Of a stretch of 64,000 bases of DNA, positions 32,213 through 41,416 are shown piece by piece. Position 1 is the first letter of the stretch; each line of letters begins with the position of its first letter. The notes below the pieces were generated by a model that was not told where the DNA came from, ran no database searches, and was given only the letters and a program-made list of their open reading frames with translations. The position numbers and the translations under genes were made by a program. This stretch comes from an uncultured Clostridia bacterium. Lineage in GTDB: Bacteria; Bacillota; Clostridia; UBA1381. The DNA lies in assembly GCA_934462715.1 (NCBI GenBank), contig CAKSIJ010000003.1, positions 1 through 64,000 on the forward strand. The letters run 5' to 3'.

Positions 32213-32812
32213 ATGCCAAGTGAGAAAGTTTTAGAAGCAAAAAAAGCTCAGGTTGCTGAAATTACCGAAACCATTAAGGGCGCTACAACAGGTATTCTCG
32301 TTGACTACAGAGGTCTTACCGTTGAAGAAGATACAAAGCTCAGAAATGATTTGAGAGCAGCAGGAGTAAAGTATTTTGTTGTAAAAAACACATTACTTCG
32401 TTTAGCAGCAAATCAGACAGGTCTTGAAGATCTGGATTCAATTTTACACGGTCCTACAGCTCTGGCTGTTTCCGAAGACGCAGTTGCTCCTGCAAAGGTT
32501 CTTGCAGATTTTGCAAAGGACAACGAAACTCTGGAAATCAAATCGGGCTTCATGGACGGAAAAGTTTTGTCTATGGACGAAATCAAAGCACTTGCTAAGA
32601 CTCCGAACAAGGAAACTCTTATTGCAAAGATGATGGGAAGCTTGAATTCTCCTATTTCCGGTCTTGCAAGATTGCTTAGCACAATTGCTGAGGGCGGCGT
32701 AGAGATAGCTGACCTTATCGCAAAAAAGGCCGCAGAAGCAGAACCTGCGAATGAAGAAGCTCCGGCAGCCGAAGAGGCTCCCGCAGCAGAGGAAGCACCG
32801 GCAGCTGAATAA
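32213..32812 (+). CDS. rplJ: 50S ribosomal protein L10 with Ala/Glu-rich tail
   Basis: The 199-residue protein has the L10 core (LVDYRGLTVEEDTKLRNDLR, YFVVKNTLLRLA, HGPTALAVS). L10 anchors L7/L12 dimers on the ribosome. It is about 25 residues longer than usual because of a C-terminal tail with three near-identical EEAPAAE units, encoded by GCAGCCGAAGAGGCT-type repeats. AGGAGGTG lies about 11 bases before the ATG. Confidence 0.95.
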   Translation: MPSEKVLEAKKAQVAEITETIKGATTGILVDYRGLTVEEDTKLRNDLRAAGVKYFVVKNTLLRLAANQTGLEDLDSILHGPTALAVSEDAVAPAKVLADFAKDNETLEIKSGFMDGKVLSMDEIKALAKTPNKETLIAKMMGSLNSPISGLARLLSTIAEGGVEIADLIAKKAAEAEPANEEAPAAEEAPAAEEAPAAE

Positions 32813-32885
32813 TCAGCCGGAATTGATTGTAAAAAAAGGATATACATTATCCCGAAAAATTATTAATATTTAGGAGGTCACTAAA

Positions 32886-33260
32886 ATGGCAGACATTCAG
32901 AAAATACTTGATGATATCAAAGAATTAAAATTATTAGAGGTAGCAGAGCTCGTTAAGCTTATGGAAGAAGAATTCGGCGTAAGCGCAGCAGCTCCGGTTA
33001 TGGTAGCAGGTGCAGGCGCAGCTGAAGGCGGCGCAGCAGCAGCTGAACAGTCAGAATTTGAAGTTGTACTTGCTGACGCAGGTGCTTCAAAGCTCGGCGT
33101 AATCAAGGTTGTAAGAGAAATTACAGGTCTTGGTCTTAAGGAAGCAAAGGCATTGGTTGACGAGGCTCCGAAGCCTTTGAAGTCAGGCGTTGCTAAGGAA
33201 GAAGCTGAATCAATCAAGGCTAAGCTCGAAGAAGCAGGCGCTAAGGTTGAATTGAAGTAA
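32886..33260 (+). CDS. rplL: 50S ribosomal protein L7/L12
   Basis: The 124-residue acidic protein has the N-terminal dimer domain, an Ala/Gly-rich hinge (VAGAGAAEGGAAAAEQ) and the C-terminal factor-binding domain (GLGLKEAKALVDEAPKPLK). AGGAGG lies 7-8 bases before the ATG. It follows rplJ as in almost all bacteria. Confidence 0.96.
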   Translation: MADIQKILDDIKELKLLEVAELVKLMEEEFGVSAAAPVMVAGAGAAEGGAAAAEQSEFEVVLADAGASKLGVIKVVREITGLGLKEAKALVDEAPKPLKSGVAKEEAESIKAKLEEAGAKVELK

Positions 33261-33307
33261 TTGAGTTTTATCATTGACGGCTTGAGGCTCAGAAACGGAG
33301 AGTTATT

Positions 33308-33829
33308 ATGATTATCGACCTGTCCGGAATCATTAAGGATGATGAAGATGTAATTACGGTCAGCGGAAAAACCGAGTTGCCGAGCATGGATTTTCTCGGT
33401 GAGGAATTTAAGTTTGACGACGGTCTGACGGTTGACGGCAAGATTACAAACAACAGCAAATCATTACTTTTTAAGGCTGTGGTCAGCGGCAGTGTTACAG
33501 TTCATTGCGCACGCTGTACCGAGGAAATAAAGCAGCCGGTAAAATTTAAGGTGTCCGAATATCTTGTTCGGGAGGAACAGGCTGAGAATATGGGCGACGA
33601 CGATGACGCAGTAGTGTTCAGCGGTGAGAAAATCGATATTGACGATATTATCATCAATAATTTTCTGCTGAATGCGTCAGGAAAGTATCTTTGCAGGGAG
33701 GACTGCCGCGGGTTATGCCCGAAATGCGGCAAGAATCTGAATATGGGAGATTGCGGTTGCCCTGATGATGAAATTGATCCGAGATGGGCGGCATTGGCCG
33801 AAATCATGAAAAATTCCGAGACCGAATAG
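33308..33829 (+). CDS. DUF177 (YceD) protein, 23S rRNA accumulation factor
   Basis: The 173-residue protein has the YceD pattern: a beta-rich N-terminal half with CARCTEE and a C-terminal cysteine block CREDCRGLCPKCGKNLNMGDCGC likely binding zinc, then DPRWAAL. Bacterial and plastid homologues are required for normal 23S rRNA levels. It is followed by rpmF, the near-universal partner, 14 bases later. Confidence 0.88.
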   Translation: MIIDLSGIIKDDEDVITVSGKTELPSMDFLGEEFKFDDGLTVDGKITNNSKSLLFKAVVSGSVTVHCARCTEEIKQPVKFKVSEYLVREEQAENMGDDDDAVVFSGEKIDIDDIIINNFLLNASGKYLCREDCRGLCPKCGKNLNMGDCGCPDDEIDPRWAALAEIMKNSETE

Positions 33830-33843
33830 GAGGTGTGATTGAG

Positions 33844-34026
33844 ATGGCAGTACCTAAGGGTAAAGTATCGAGATCAAGAAGAGACAAAAGACGTGCTAAC
33901 TGGAAGCTTACCGTTCCCGGAATGGTTGAGTGTCCGAAGTGTCACGAATTTAAAATGCCTCACAGAGTTTGTAAAGCTTGCGGCTATTACAAAGACAAAG
34001 AGGTAATTAAGGTGTCTAACGACTGA
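33844..34026 (+). CDS. rpmF: 50S ribosomal protein L32
   Basis: The 60-residue protein reads AVPKGKVSRSRRDKRRANWK and then CPKCHEF ... CKACGYYKDKEV, the zinc-binding L32 form with two CxxC pairs. TAGGAGGTG precedes the ATG at 33844. It is coupled to the DUF177 gene and followed by a terminator. Confidence 0.96.
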   Translation: MAVPKGKVSRSRRDKRRANWKLTVPGMVECPKCHEFKMPHRVCKACGYYKDKEVIKVSND

Positions 34027-34031
34027 TATTT

Positions 34032-34060
34032 AAAGACGGCTTGAATGAGCCGTCTTTTTG
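34032..34060 (+). terminator. Rho-independent terminator after rpmF
   Basis: AAAGACGGCT and AGCCGTCTTT pair around TGAATG and end in a T-run. With T and A runs on both sides it may also serve the convergent DUF421 gene. Confidence 0.92.
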
Positions 34061-34079
34061 CTTGCATATTTTTTGATTA

Positions 34080-34754
34080 TTAATGCTCATGTTTCTGAAT
34101 GAGCAGCGTACCGTTTTGAGAGAGCGAGGCAATAAATACTTCCGAAAGCTTGAGATTTCTTTTTTTCAGTTCTTCATCAAGCCATTGTCTGCCGTGACCG
34201 CTTCGCTTCAGCTCCTGCTCGACAATTTTTCCGTCAGATATAAGCATATAAGGGATACCGTCACATTCTGCGTTCTTTATGTTCATATCGCCGACCGTTA
34301 CCGTGCGTGCGGAGGTTTTCGGGACTATACTCAATTGTCCGTTTGTTTCGAGAATTGCCGTATCAATCTGTGAGATATCATAATTTCCGCTTATTCTGAG
34401 CTGTTCGAGCAAATCGTTCAGATTGAACCGAAGTCTTTCGAGTTCTTTTTCGTTAACGCGACCGTGACTTATTATAACATTCGGCTCTCCGGATATTATT
34501 TTTCTGAAAAAGCGGTTTTTCAGACTGAGAAAGGACATAATAATTTCTGCGATTATCAGAGTAAAAACCGGGACTATTCCGGTTAACAGCGGTATGCTGA
34601 TCGACTGCATCGGCACTGACGCAAGATCAGAGATCATTATTGCGACAACAAGCTCGGAGGGCTGCAATTCACCGATTTGACGTTTTCCCATTATGCGCAT
34701 TGAAACAACGATAACCAAATAAAGAATTAAGGTTCTGATTACCAACACTAACAA
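34080..34754 (-). CDS. DUF421 (YetF-type) membrane protein
   Basis: The 224-residue protein has three N-terminal membrane segments (about 1-20, 40-55 and 60-80) with the family signature MRIMGKRQIGELQPSELVV, then a cytoplasmic YetF domain including FRKIISGEPNVIISHGRVN and DISQIDTAILETNGQLSI. Function is unknown; some relatives are spore-associated. The TTG at 34754 lies about nine bases after AGGAG and is preferred; a GTG at 34763 abuts the site. Confidence 0.85.
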   Translation of the reverse strand: MLVLVIRTLILYLVIVVSMRIMGKRQIGELQPSELVVAIMISDLASVPMQSISIPLLTGIVPVFTLIIAEIIMSFLSLKNRFFRKIISGEPNVIISHGRVNEKELERLRFNLNDLLEQLRISGNYDISQIDTAILETNGQLSIVPKTSARTVTVGDMNIKNAECDGIPYMLISDGKIVEQELKRSGHGRQWLDEELKKRNLKLSEVFIASLSQNGTLLIQKHEH

Positions 34755-34844
34755 AAAAATCACACTCCTGAAAAATTTAAGCCTAAAATGTTCGGTATTT
34801 TGAGGTAAACTTGTGATTATTATTGACAGAATTGTTCAAAAGTA

Positions 34845-34873
34845 TTTACTTTGTGCTGAAAATGTGGTAAAAT
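34845..34873 (+). promoter_or_regulatory. Promoter for the class I methyltransferase
   Basis: TTTACT (34845-34850) and TAAAAT (34868-34873), 17-base spacer. Confidence 0.65.
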
Positions 34874-34905
34874 ATGATAAAGATTGATTTTTACGGGAGA
34901 ATATT

Positions 34906-35646
34906 ATGAGTTATAAACATTTTGCTGACTATTATGACAGGCTTATGACGGAGGATATTAACTATTCCCGGATTGCCGATTATATAGAAAATTTATTTGA
35001 CAGGTACGATATAAATCCAAAGCTGATTGCGGATCTCGCATGCGGAACGGGGAATGTAACAATACCGATGTCGGAGCGTGGCTATGAGATGATAGGCGTC
35101 GACAATTCCGTACAGATGCTTGAAGTTGCAAGAAAAAAAGCCACTGAAAAGAATTTGGATATACTGTTTTTAAACCAAGATATAGCAAAGCTTGACCTGT
35201 TCGGGACGTGCGATGCTTTTTTGTGCATGATTGACGGAGTCAATTACATTTTGCAGCCAAAATCGCTCTGCAATATGTTCAAAAGAATAAAAACCTGTTT
35301 TCTGAATCCGGGTGGAATTTTTGTTTTTGATATAAGCTCGTTTTATAAGCTGTCGGAATTTGTGGGAAATAATACGTTCATTCATGACGGCGACGATATT
35401 TTCTATGCATGGGAGAACAAATATCACCCCAATATGCAAATATCCGAAATGTATCTGAATTTTTTCGTGAAAGAGAAAAAAGGGTACAGACGTTTTTGTG
35501 AAAGGCATTTTCAGAAAGCGTATAAAACCGAGGAAATAATAAAAGCATTAAAAAAAGCCGGCTTTGCCGACGTGGATTGCTATGACGGGCTGACCTTCTC
35601 AAAACCGAAAAAGGACAGCAAGCGAGTCATATTTGCCGCAAGATAG
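34906..35646 (+). CDS. Class I SAM-dependent methyltransferase
   Basis: The 246-residue protein has motif I ADLACGTGNVTIPMSERG (about 42-59), motif II acidic end GVDNSVQML, and GIFVFDISS. It resembles the YqeM/YodH-type stand-alone methylases of Firmicutes with an N-terminal YDRLM. The substrate cannot be inferred. It is single, with its own promoter, and the end is followed by a GC hairpin. Confidence 0.82.
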   Translation: MSYKHFADYYDRLMTEDINYSRIADYIENLFDRYDINPKLIADLACGTGNVTIPMSERGYEMIGVDNSVQMLEVARKKATEKNLDILFLNQDIAKLDLFGTCDAFLCMIDGVNYILQPKSLCNMFKRIKTCFLNPGGIFVFDISSFYKLSEFVGNNTFIHDGDDIFYAWENKYHPNMQISEMYLNFFVKEKKGYRRFCERHFQKAYKTEEIIKALKKAGFADVDCYDGLTFSKPKKDSKRVIFAAR

Positions 35647-35659
35647 CGCCTGTTTCAAT

Positions 35660-35680
35660 CCCCCGTTTTTATACCGGGGG
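35660..35680. terminator. GC-rich hairpin between convergent genes
   Basis: CCCCCG-TTTTTATAC-CGGGGG gives a six-base GC stem without a clear T-run on either side; a weak bidirectional terminator is possible. Confidence 0.45.
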
Positions 35681-35700
35681 ATATATAAGCCGCTTTGCGA

Positions 35701-35931
35701 TTAATCAACGATAAATCTTTTAACTTCTTCCATGAATTTTGTATCATCGCCACAGTTAGCTTCAACTTTGATAGGCTTTGACAAATTCAAAGAGAAGATA
35801 CCCATAATGGATTTTGCATCAACAACGTATCTGCCTGAAGTTAAATCAATATCAAAATCATACTTTGATACAATGTTGACGAATTCCTTTACATCGTTGA
35901 TTGAATTCAGTATTATGTTGAAAACTTTCAT
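35701..35931 (-). CDS. HPr-fold protein lacking the phosphorylation histidine
   Basis: The 76-residue protein aligns with HPr: KVFNIILNSINDVKEFVNIV, then the conserved KSIMGIFSLNLSKPIKVEA strand-helix. The active-site segment GLHARPA is replaced by SINDVKE, so there is no histidine to accept phosphate from EI. The Ser46 region (KSIMG) is retained. It cannot serve as a PTS phosphocarrier; a regulatory role is possible. AGGAGG lies nine bases before the ATG at 35931; the frame extending to 35949 has no ribosome site. Confidence 0.82.
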   Translation of the reverse strand: MKVFNIILNSINDVKEFVNIVSKYDFDIDLTSGRYVVDAKSIMGIFSLNLSKPIKVEANCGDDTKFMEEVKRFIVD

Positions 35932-36170
35932 GAACACTGACCTCCTCAAAAATATTTTTATGTAAGCTTAGCTTACAGAATATATAATACAACTATTTTC
36001 CTCAATAGTCAATAGTTGTTAAAATTTATTAAAAATTTTTATGTAATTGTGCCAATCGGATAATGCATTAATCATACATTATGCAACAATTATATAACCG
36101 GAAAAAATTAAAAAAAGAGAAATTTGTAATTAATGTGAAAATAATGTCGAAAGGGGCTATACGGACAATT

Positions 36171-37472
36171 ATGAGTAAGGCGGCGTTTTATACTCTCGGC
36201 TGCAAGGTGAATCAATACGAAACCGAAGCTATCAGCGAGTTGTTTTGCAAAGAGGGCTACGAGGTTGTCGGATATGAGGAATATGCCGATGTGTATGTTA
36301 TCAATACCTGCACGGTTACCGCAATGAGCGACAGAAAATCAAGACAGATAATAAGAAGAGCAAAAAAGCACAATCCGAACGCAATTGTGGTTGTTACCGG
36401 CTGTTATGCACAGACAAACCCGGAGGCTGTTGCCGAAATCGAGGGAGTTAATCTTATTGTCGGAACGGACGACAGAAAAAGAATAGCTGAGCTTTGCAAA
36501 AGCATCAGCCCCGATGAACAGCGCAGCTGTGTCGGGGATATAATGAAGCAGCATAAATTTGAAGATTTGACAATCACCGAATGTCATGACAGGACAAGGG
36601 CATACATCAAAATTCAGGAGGGCTGCAATCAGTTTTGCTCCTACTGCATAATTCCGTATGCAAGAGGGCCTATCAGAAGCAGGGATTTGGAGGACGTAAT
36701 AAGGGAAACAAAAATACTTGCGGATAACGGATATACGGAGGTTATTTACACCGGAATCCATGTGGCTTCTTTCGGACTGGATACGGGAAAGCCGCTTTTG
36801 GCGGAGCTTTTGTGCCGTGCGGATAAAATTGATGGTATCAGAAGAATAAGGCTCAGCTCGATAGAACCAATGACCCTTAACGAGGAATTTATCGAATCTA
36901 TTAAATCCTGCTCAAAGCTGTGCAGACATTTTCATTTGTCATTGCAGAGCGGCTGCGACGAAACCTTAAAAAGAATGAACAGAAAATACACAACGGAGGA
37001 ATATGCGAAAATAGCAGAGGGGCTGAGAAAGCATTTCCCGGGTGCTGCCATAACAACCGATATAATGACCGGATTCCCGGGCGAAACAGATGAGGAATTT
37101 TCAGAAACACTGGAGTTTGTGAAAAAAATACGCTTTGCGGACGCACATATTTTTCAGTATTCGCCGAGAAAGGGTACACCGGCGGCAAAACGTGCCGATC
37201 AGATTCCGCCGCAGATTAAAGAGAAAAGAAGCAAACGGCTGATCGAGCTGTGCGGACAGACGAGAGATGAATTTATTTCATCATTTAAGGGAAAAACCGT
37301 TGAGGTTTTATTTGAAAGAAAAAAGAACGGAAATATTTATGAGGGAAAAACCTCTAACTATATCACTGTGGAGGCTGAAAGCGAAAAAACGATTTCGGGA
37401 ACATATCAAAATGTGATAATAAACAAAACCGAAAACGGAACAGCGTTCGGAACGGTTGCCGAATTAAATTGA
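36171..37472 (+). CDS. mtaB: Threonylcarbamoyladenosine tRNA methylthiotransferase MtaB
   Basis: The 433-residue protein has the methylthiotransferase domain (FYTLGCKVNQYETEAI, with cysteines in VINTCTVT and VTGCYAQ), the radical SAM motif CNQFCSYCIIPYARG, and a C-terminal TRAM-like region. VNQYE and the order of motifs mark MtaB rather than MiaB. It adds methylthio to t6A37 in tRNA. I take the ATG at 36171 from the family N-terminus; the open frame reaches upstream to 36081 without homology. miaB is separately present at 61053. Confidence 0.9.
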   Translation: MSKAAFYTLGCKVNQYETEAISELFCKEGYEVVGYEEYADVYVINTCTVTAMSDRKSRQIIRRAKKHNPNAIVVVTGCYAQTNPEAVAEIEGVNLIVGTDDRKRIAELCKSISPDEQRSCVGDIMKQHKFEDLTITECHDRTRAYIKIQEGCNQFCSYCIIPYARGPIRSRDLEDVIRETKILADNGYTEVIYTGIHVASFGLDTGKPLLAELLCRADKIDGIRRIRLSSIEPMTLNEEFIESIKSCSKLCRHFHLSLQSGCDETLKRMNRKYTTEEYAKIAEGLRKHFPGAAITTDIMTGFPGETDEEFSETLEFVKKIRFADAHIFQYSPRKGTPAAKRADQIPPQIKEKRSKRLIELCGQTRDEFISSFKGKTVEVLFERKKNGNIYEGKTSNYITVEAESEKTISGTYQNVIINKTENGTAFGTVAELN

Positions 37473-37780
37473 AAATGTGCAAAATGAAACCGACAAATTA
37501 CGATGCAACAAATATTGGACGAAAATATACCGTAAACGGATATGCTGCCGCTGACGTACTTTTGCAAAAACAACGTCAATTCCGTAACATAAAGGTGACA
37601 TAAATTGCAAGGTCATTACACGATTGTTACATATGGTTAAAAAATTAAAAAAACACCAAAAAAATATTAGGAAATCTGAAAAAAAAGCAAAAAAACTATT
37701 GACAAATATTGTAAAAGGGGTTAAAATATAGCATAGTTGATAATTATTATCTAAGTCTAAACAATTTAGGAGGATGAAGT
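37473..37780 (+). promoter_or_regulatory. Intergenic region with the promoter of the secreted-protein gene
   Basis: A consensus TTGACA (37699-37704) and TAAAAT (37722-37727) are 17 bases apart, about 54 bases before the start. The remaining sequence is AT-rich with several TGTTACA/GTAACA words (37585, 37626) but no gene. Confidence 0.8.
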
Positions 37781-39550
37781 ATGACTAAAAAGATTTTTGC
37801 CGGTGCGTTGGCTGGTTTGATGGTTATCTCATCAGCAAGCGCTTTGGCATGCGACAAGGATAGCTTTGTAAGCTATGACATCGCTGACGCTCAGGGCAGA
37901 TATGGTAAAATTTACTATTGTCCGGAGATCGGCAGAAGCACCGTTAACGGATACGCTTCAACAGTTGAATGGGTACACGCTTTCTATGAAGCAGAGTATC
38001 CGCATAAGGAAGTTCAGACACTTGTTCTTGACGGAAACAAGACAGGCTTGACAAGATATTCGGGCAACTATGCTAACGCAGAAGTTCAGCTCAGACCGGA
38101 TTTCTGGGAAGCTAAGGCTCCTTATGATATTTACCACAGATTGTACTCCAATCTCGAGGGTGCAGGCTTTAAGCCCTCAAGCGTTGTAGGTTATGCAGGT
38201 AAGCAGGAAGACGTTAAGGTTTCTTTCCCTGTAGTAGGTTTTGACAGATTTGCTGTTATCGATGGCAAGGTTTACAACTACTACAATGTATACAACCAGC
38301 TTGCCGGCCAGGTTCAGAACGCACCTACAGGCTACACAACACTCGACGCTTTGATTGCTGCTTACTACAATGCAGTAACAAATGCTGACGGTACATTCAC
38401 AGACGCATTCCTGAACGGAGAAGCAGGAGACGCAATCTACAATATGTTCTATGATGCAATTCCTCAGTATGCTTGGGAAGTTCTCGAAGGACCCGAATAT
38501 GCTACAGGAAAGACTCAGACAATCGTTCCTATGCAGGCATTGGGACAGAAGATTGACGAAATGTCAAAGAGAAGTGACGTTACAGGATATCATCCGGATT
38601 ACTATGACAGCATAATTGCTAAGGAAACAAAGGCAAGCCAGGATGTTAAATGGGTAACCGCAGGTTATGAAAAGGAATATCCTTACAGAATTTATCAGGT
38701 ACTTTGCGTTAACGGCGTTCTTTTGGACGGCAGCGCAGTTACTACACCGGGTGAAGGACAGTACAAAGATCCTATCACAGGTGAAAAGGTAGTTAAGACA
38801 TTTGACGTAAGTGTTCTTGACGGTGTTGATAACATTTATACATACTCTGTAGATGACAACACAATCTACAACCAGAGAAACGCAGCAGATGATTACGATA
38901 TCAAGAACATTGAACAGCTTGATTTGACAAATCACCTCTACTATGACAGATACAATCTCTTCACAGATAATTTCGTACCGGCTGATGATATAGCAGGACA
39001 CAACGATGCAAGAATCTACGGCGATCACCAGTTATTCGGTGACTACGAAGATAAGATTGTATTCACAAAGAACGTTTACACAGAAAAGACAACTAATCTT
39101 CCTTATGTATTCAGATACACAGGTGGTATAGCTCATCCTACAGTTGAGTGGAAGGTTGCTTGGCCTGAGGCTCAGTATCCGCACACCATCTACGAAGAGA
39201 AGTATCTTGACGGTAAAGCAACAGGCATCTACCGTTCAACCGAAGCATCAGCTACTCCTGAAGTATACCAGGCTGACGTTAAGACAGGCAACGGTTTGAG
39301 AGTTTTGAGAGTTAAGCTCAGCGGCGACAACATTCAGGATTCTTGCCTGCATGAATCACTTCTCAAGAAGGGTTATAAGTTCATAGTTAACGGCAATGAT
39401 GTAGCTTACTACAGAATTCCTGCTATACTTTACCCGGGACACGCTTTCAACGGCAGCAACTCATTCTACTTCGGTGCGAATGACGAGTACGTTACAGAAG
39501 CAATCAATGTTGGTTGGGAAGAAGCTCAAAAAGCACTTTTAAGCAAATAA
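37781..39550 (+). CDS. Large secreted protein of unknown function with internal repeats
   Basis: The 589-residue protein has a signal peptide (TKKIFAGALAGLMVISSASA, cleavage likely near ALA-CDK, residues 22-24). The rest is rich in Tyr, Asp and Asn, with no membrane segment and no anchor motif. A recurrent block VEW/VKW...YE.EYPH..Y occurs near residues 62, 289 and 455, each followed by a L-DGKATG or NGVLLDG turn. I recognise no enzyme motif. Strong promoter, AGGAGG site and a tight terminator, plus preferred codons, suggest high expression. Confidence 0.75.
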   Translation: MTKKIFAGALAGLMVISSASALACDKDSFVSYDIADAQGRYGKIYYCPEIGRSTVNGYASTVEWVHAFYEAEYPHKEVQTLVLDGNKTGLTRYSGNYANAEVQLRPDFWEAKAPYDIYHRLYSNLEGAGFKPSSVVGYAGKQEDVKVSFPVVGFDRFAVIDGKVYNYYNVYNQLAGQVQNAPTGYTTLDALIAAYYNAVTNADGTFTDAFLNGEAGDAIYNMFYDAIPQYAWEVLEGPEYATGKTQTIVPMQALGQKIDEMSKRSDVTGYHPDYYDSIIAKETKASQDVKWVTAGYEKEYPYRIYQVLCVNGVLLDGSAVTTPGEGQYKDPITGEKVVKTFDVSVLDGVDNIYTYSVDDNTIYNQRNAADDYDIKNIEQLDLTNHLYYDRYNLFTDNFVPADDIAGHNDARIYGDHQLFGDYEDKIVFTKNVYTEKTTNLPYVFRYTGGIAHPTVEWKVAWPEAQYPHTIYEEKYLDGKATGIYRSTEASATPEVYQADVKTGNGLRVLRVKLSGDNIQDSCLHESLLKKGYKFIVNGNDVAYYRIPAILYPGHAFNGSNSFYFGANDEYVTEAINVGWEEAQKALLSK

Positions 39551-39590
39551 TTACAGGAATTTAGACTTAGTTATTAACTGAAATTTCTGG

Positions 39591-39622
39591 AAAAGAACAG
39601 GTTTTTTAACCTGTTCTTTTTC
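39591..39622 (+). terminator. Rho-independent terminator after the secreted-protein gene
   Basis: AAAAGAACAGGTT and AACCTGTTCTTTT form a 13-base perfect stem ending in Ts. The 39623-39787 stretch beyond holds nothing I recognise. Confidence 0.93.
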
Positions 39623-39787
39623 GCTTTTAGGAGTGATTTTTGTGCGGTGCCGGAGGTTGGTTCATCACTGTGTTGACGGTTGAGATGTTGTTCCGAATAA
39701 GCGCGGATGATTAGGGGCTATAGTGACATTGGATAGTTTTGTGACTGAACATAGTGCTTTACTGCATTTTGAAAGATCAACAAGCTT

Positions 39788-41038
39788 TTATTTCAAATAT
39801 ATTTTTGCCCCGATCTGTTCAAGCTTCGGTATGAATTTTTCATAACCTCTTTTTATATGCTCCGTGCCTGTGATGACGGTATCGCCCTTAGCAATCATAC
39901 CGGCAAGAACGAGAGCTGCGCCGCCGCGTAAATCAAAGGCGTTTACCTTTGTGCCGGACAACTGGCGCGAACCCTCTATTACGGAGGTTCTGCCGTCGAT
40001 TCTGATGTCGGCTCCCATTCGGTTAAGCTCTCCGATATGCAAAAATCTATTCTCAAAAACCGTTTCTATTATTATTCCCGTACCTTCAAGAGTACTTAGA
40101 AGAACCGTAAAAGGCGCTTGCATATCTGTCGGAAATCCCGGGAAAGGCAGGGTTTTTATATCAGTTGTTTTTAACGACCGTTCGCCGTTTACCTTGATAC
40201 TTCCGTCTGCTTGCTCTGAGATTTCTACACCCATTTCCATTAGCTTTGCCGCAACGGGCTTTATGTGCTCATAGTTGGCATTTTTTATAATTCCATGCCC
40301 ACGAGTCATTGCAAATGCGGTCATAAAAGTGCCTGCTTCGATTCTGTCGGATATGACCTTGTGTATTGTGGGAGTAAGTTCTTCAACTCCCTCAATTTTT
40401 ATTGTGTCGCTGCCCGAACCGCTGATTTTAGCACCCTGCTTGATTAAAAAGTCGGTTAAATCAACAATTTCAGGCTCTGCCGCAGCATTTTCTATTATCG
40501 TTTCGCCGTCTGCAAGAACCGCCGCCATGATTATATTTTCCGTTGCGCCGACGCTTGGGAAATCAAGATATATTTTAGCTCCCCTAAGCTTGTGCGCCGT
40601 CATATCCACAAATCCGTGACCCTTTTCTATTTCCGCTCCCATTGCCGTGAAGCCTTTCAGATGCAGGTCAACCGGTCTTGTGCCTATCGGGCAGCCTCCT
40701 GGCAGAGAAATTCTTGCGCGCCCCATTCTCGCAAGCAGCGGACCTGCAAGCAAAAATGAACCTCTCATTTTCCCGACAAGCTCATAGGGAGTTGTACAGC
40801 TTGTTATATTTTCACAGTCAACCGTTGTTTCGGTTTTGTGCTTGTCTATACGCGCCCCAAGCGATTCGAGCAGACTATACATAACATTAATATCGCTTAA
40901 ATTCGGCAGATTTGAAACTATATTTTTTCCTTTGGTTAAAAGACAGGCGGCAAGTATCGGCAATGAGCTGTTTTTTGAACCGCTGATTTCAACTTCGCCT
41001 TTCAAATTTCCGCTGTTTTGTACTGTGATTTCGGACAT
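39788..41038 (-). CDS. murA: UDP-N-acetylglucosamine 1-carboxyvinyltransferase
   Basis: The 416-residue protein catalyses the first committed step of peptidoglycan synthesis. It shows GEVEISGSKNSSLPILAA, the active-site loop LPGGCPIGTRPVDLHLKGF with the catalytic Cys (about 116, target of fosfomycin), and FPTDMQAPFTVLL. Length and motifs are typical. GGAG precedes the ATG. It is a single gene on the minus strand; Firmicutes often have two copies, and only one is in the window. Confidence 0.95.
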   Translation of the reverse strand: MSEITVQNSGNLKGEVEISGSKNSSLPILAACLLTKGKNIVSNLPNLSDINVMYSLLESLGARIDKHKTETTVDCENITSCTTPYELVGKMRGSFLLAGPLLARMGRARISLPGGCPIGTRPVDLHLKGFTAMGAEIEKGHGFVDMTAHKLRGAKIYLDFPSVGATENIIMAAVLADGETIIENAAAEPEIVDLTDFLIKQGAKISGSGSDTIKIEGVEELTPTIHKVISDRIEAGTFMTAFAMTRGHGIIKNANYEHIKPVAAKLMEMGVEISEQADGSIKVNGERSLKTTDIKTLPFPGFPTDMQAPFTVLLSTLEGTGIIIETVFENRFLHIGELNRMGADIRIDGRTSVIEGSRQLSGTKVNAFDLRGGAALVLAGMIAKGDTVITGTEHIKRGYEKFIPKLEQIGAKIYLK

Positions 41039-41416
41039 AGCAATTTCTCCATTCTACCGACGTTCGCGGCTGATATTTATTTTTTAATCTTATAGTAGTA
41101 TAACCGAAATAATTGTTTTAATTACAAGCCGAGAACACAATCTGCCGCAAAATTCAAATTTTCGTAACACAATTGTTTTTTTATTTCATTATTTCTGATA
41201 TGAAACTCGTTCGGACATTTTAAATATGAATAGTTTATAAATTAATGAAAAAATATTAAAAAAACTATAGTAATTTTGGAAATGTTGTGTTATAATATAT
41301 AATAGGATATTATGGAGCAGTCGGCATCTGAAAAACTAACAAAAACGATATAACTGCGGCATGGCTCATTGCGGCGGCTGCCCCGATTAATATAAATATA
41401 CAGGAGTGAAAAATTG
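41039..41416 (+). promoter_or_regulatory. murA-secA intergenic region with the secA promoter
   Basis: TTTGGA (41275-41280) and TATAAT (41298-41303), 17 bases apart, lie about 110 bases before secA. The leader includes a 13-codon frame (ATG 41312) without a convincing ribosome site, and a GC-rich block GCGGC...GCGGCGGCTGCC. The rest is AT-rich with no gene seen. Confidence 0.5.

Noticed and set aside
32413..32847. A 144-residue minus-strand frame opposite rplJ
   Set aside because: It is the shadow of Ala/Glu-rich codons of L10 (giving Ala/Ser repeats) with no start signal.
41312..41353. A SecM-like leader peptide before secA
   Set aside because: A 13-codon frame exists, but it lacks a clear ribosome site and any arrest motif.
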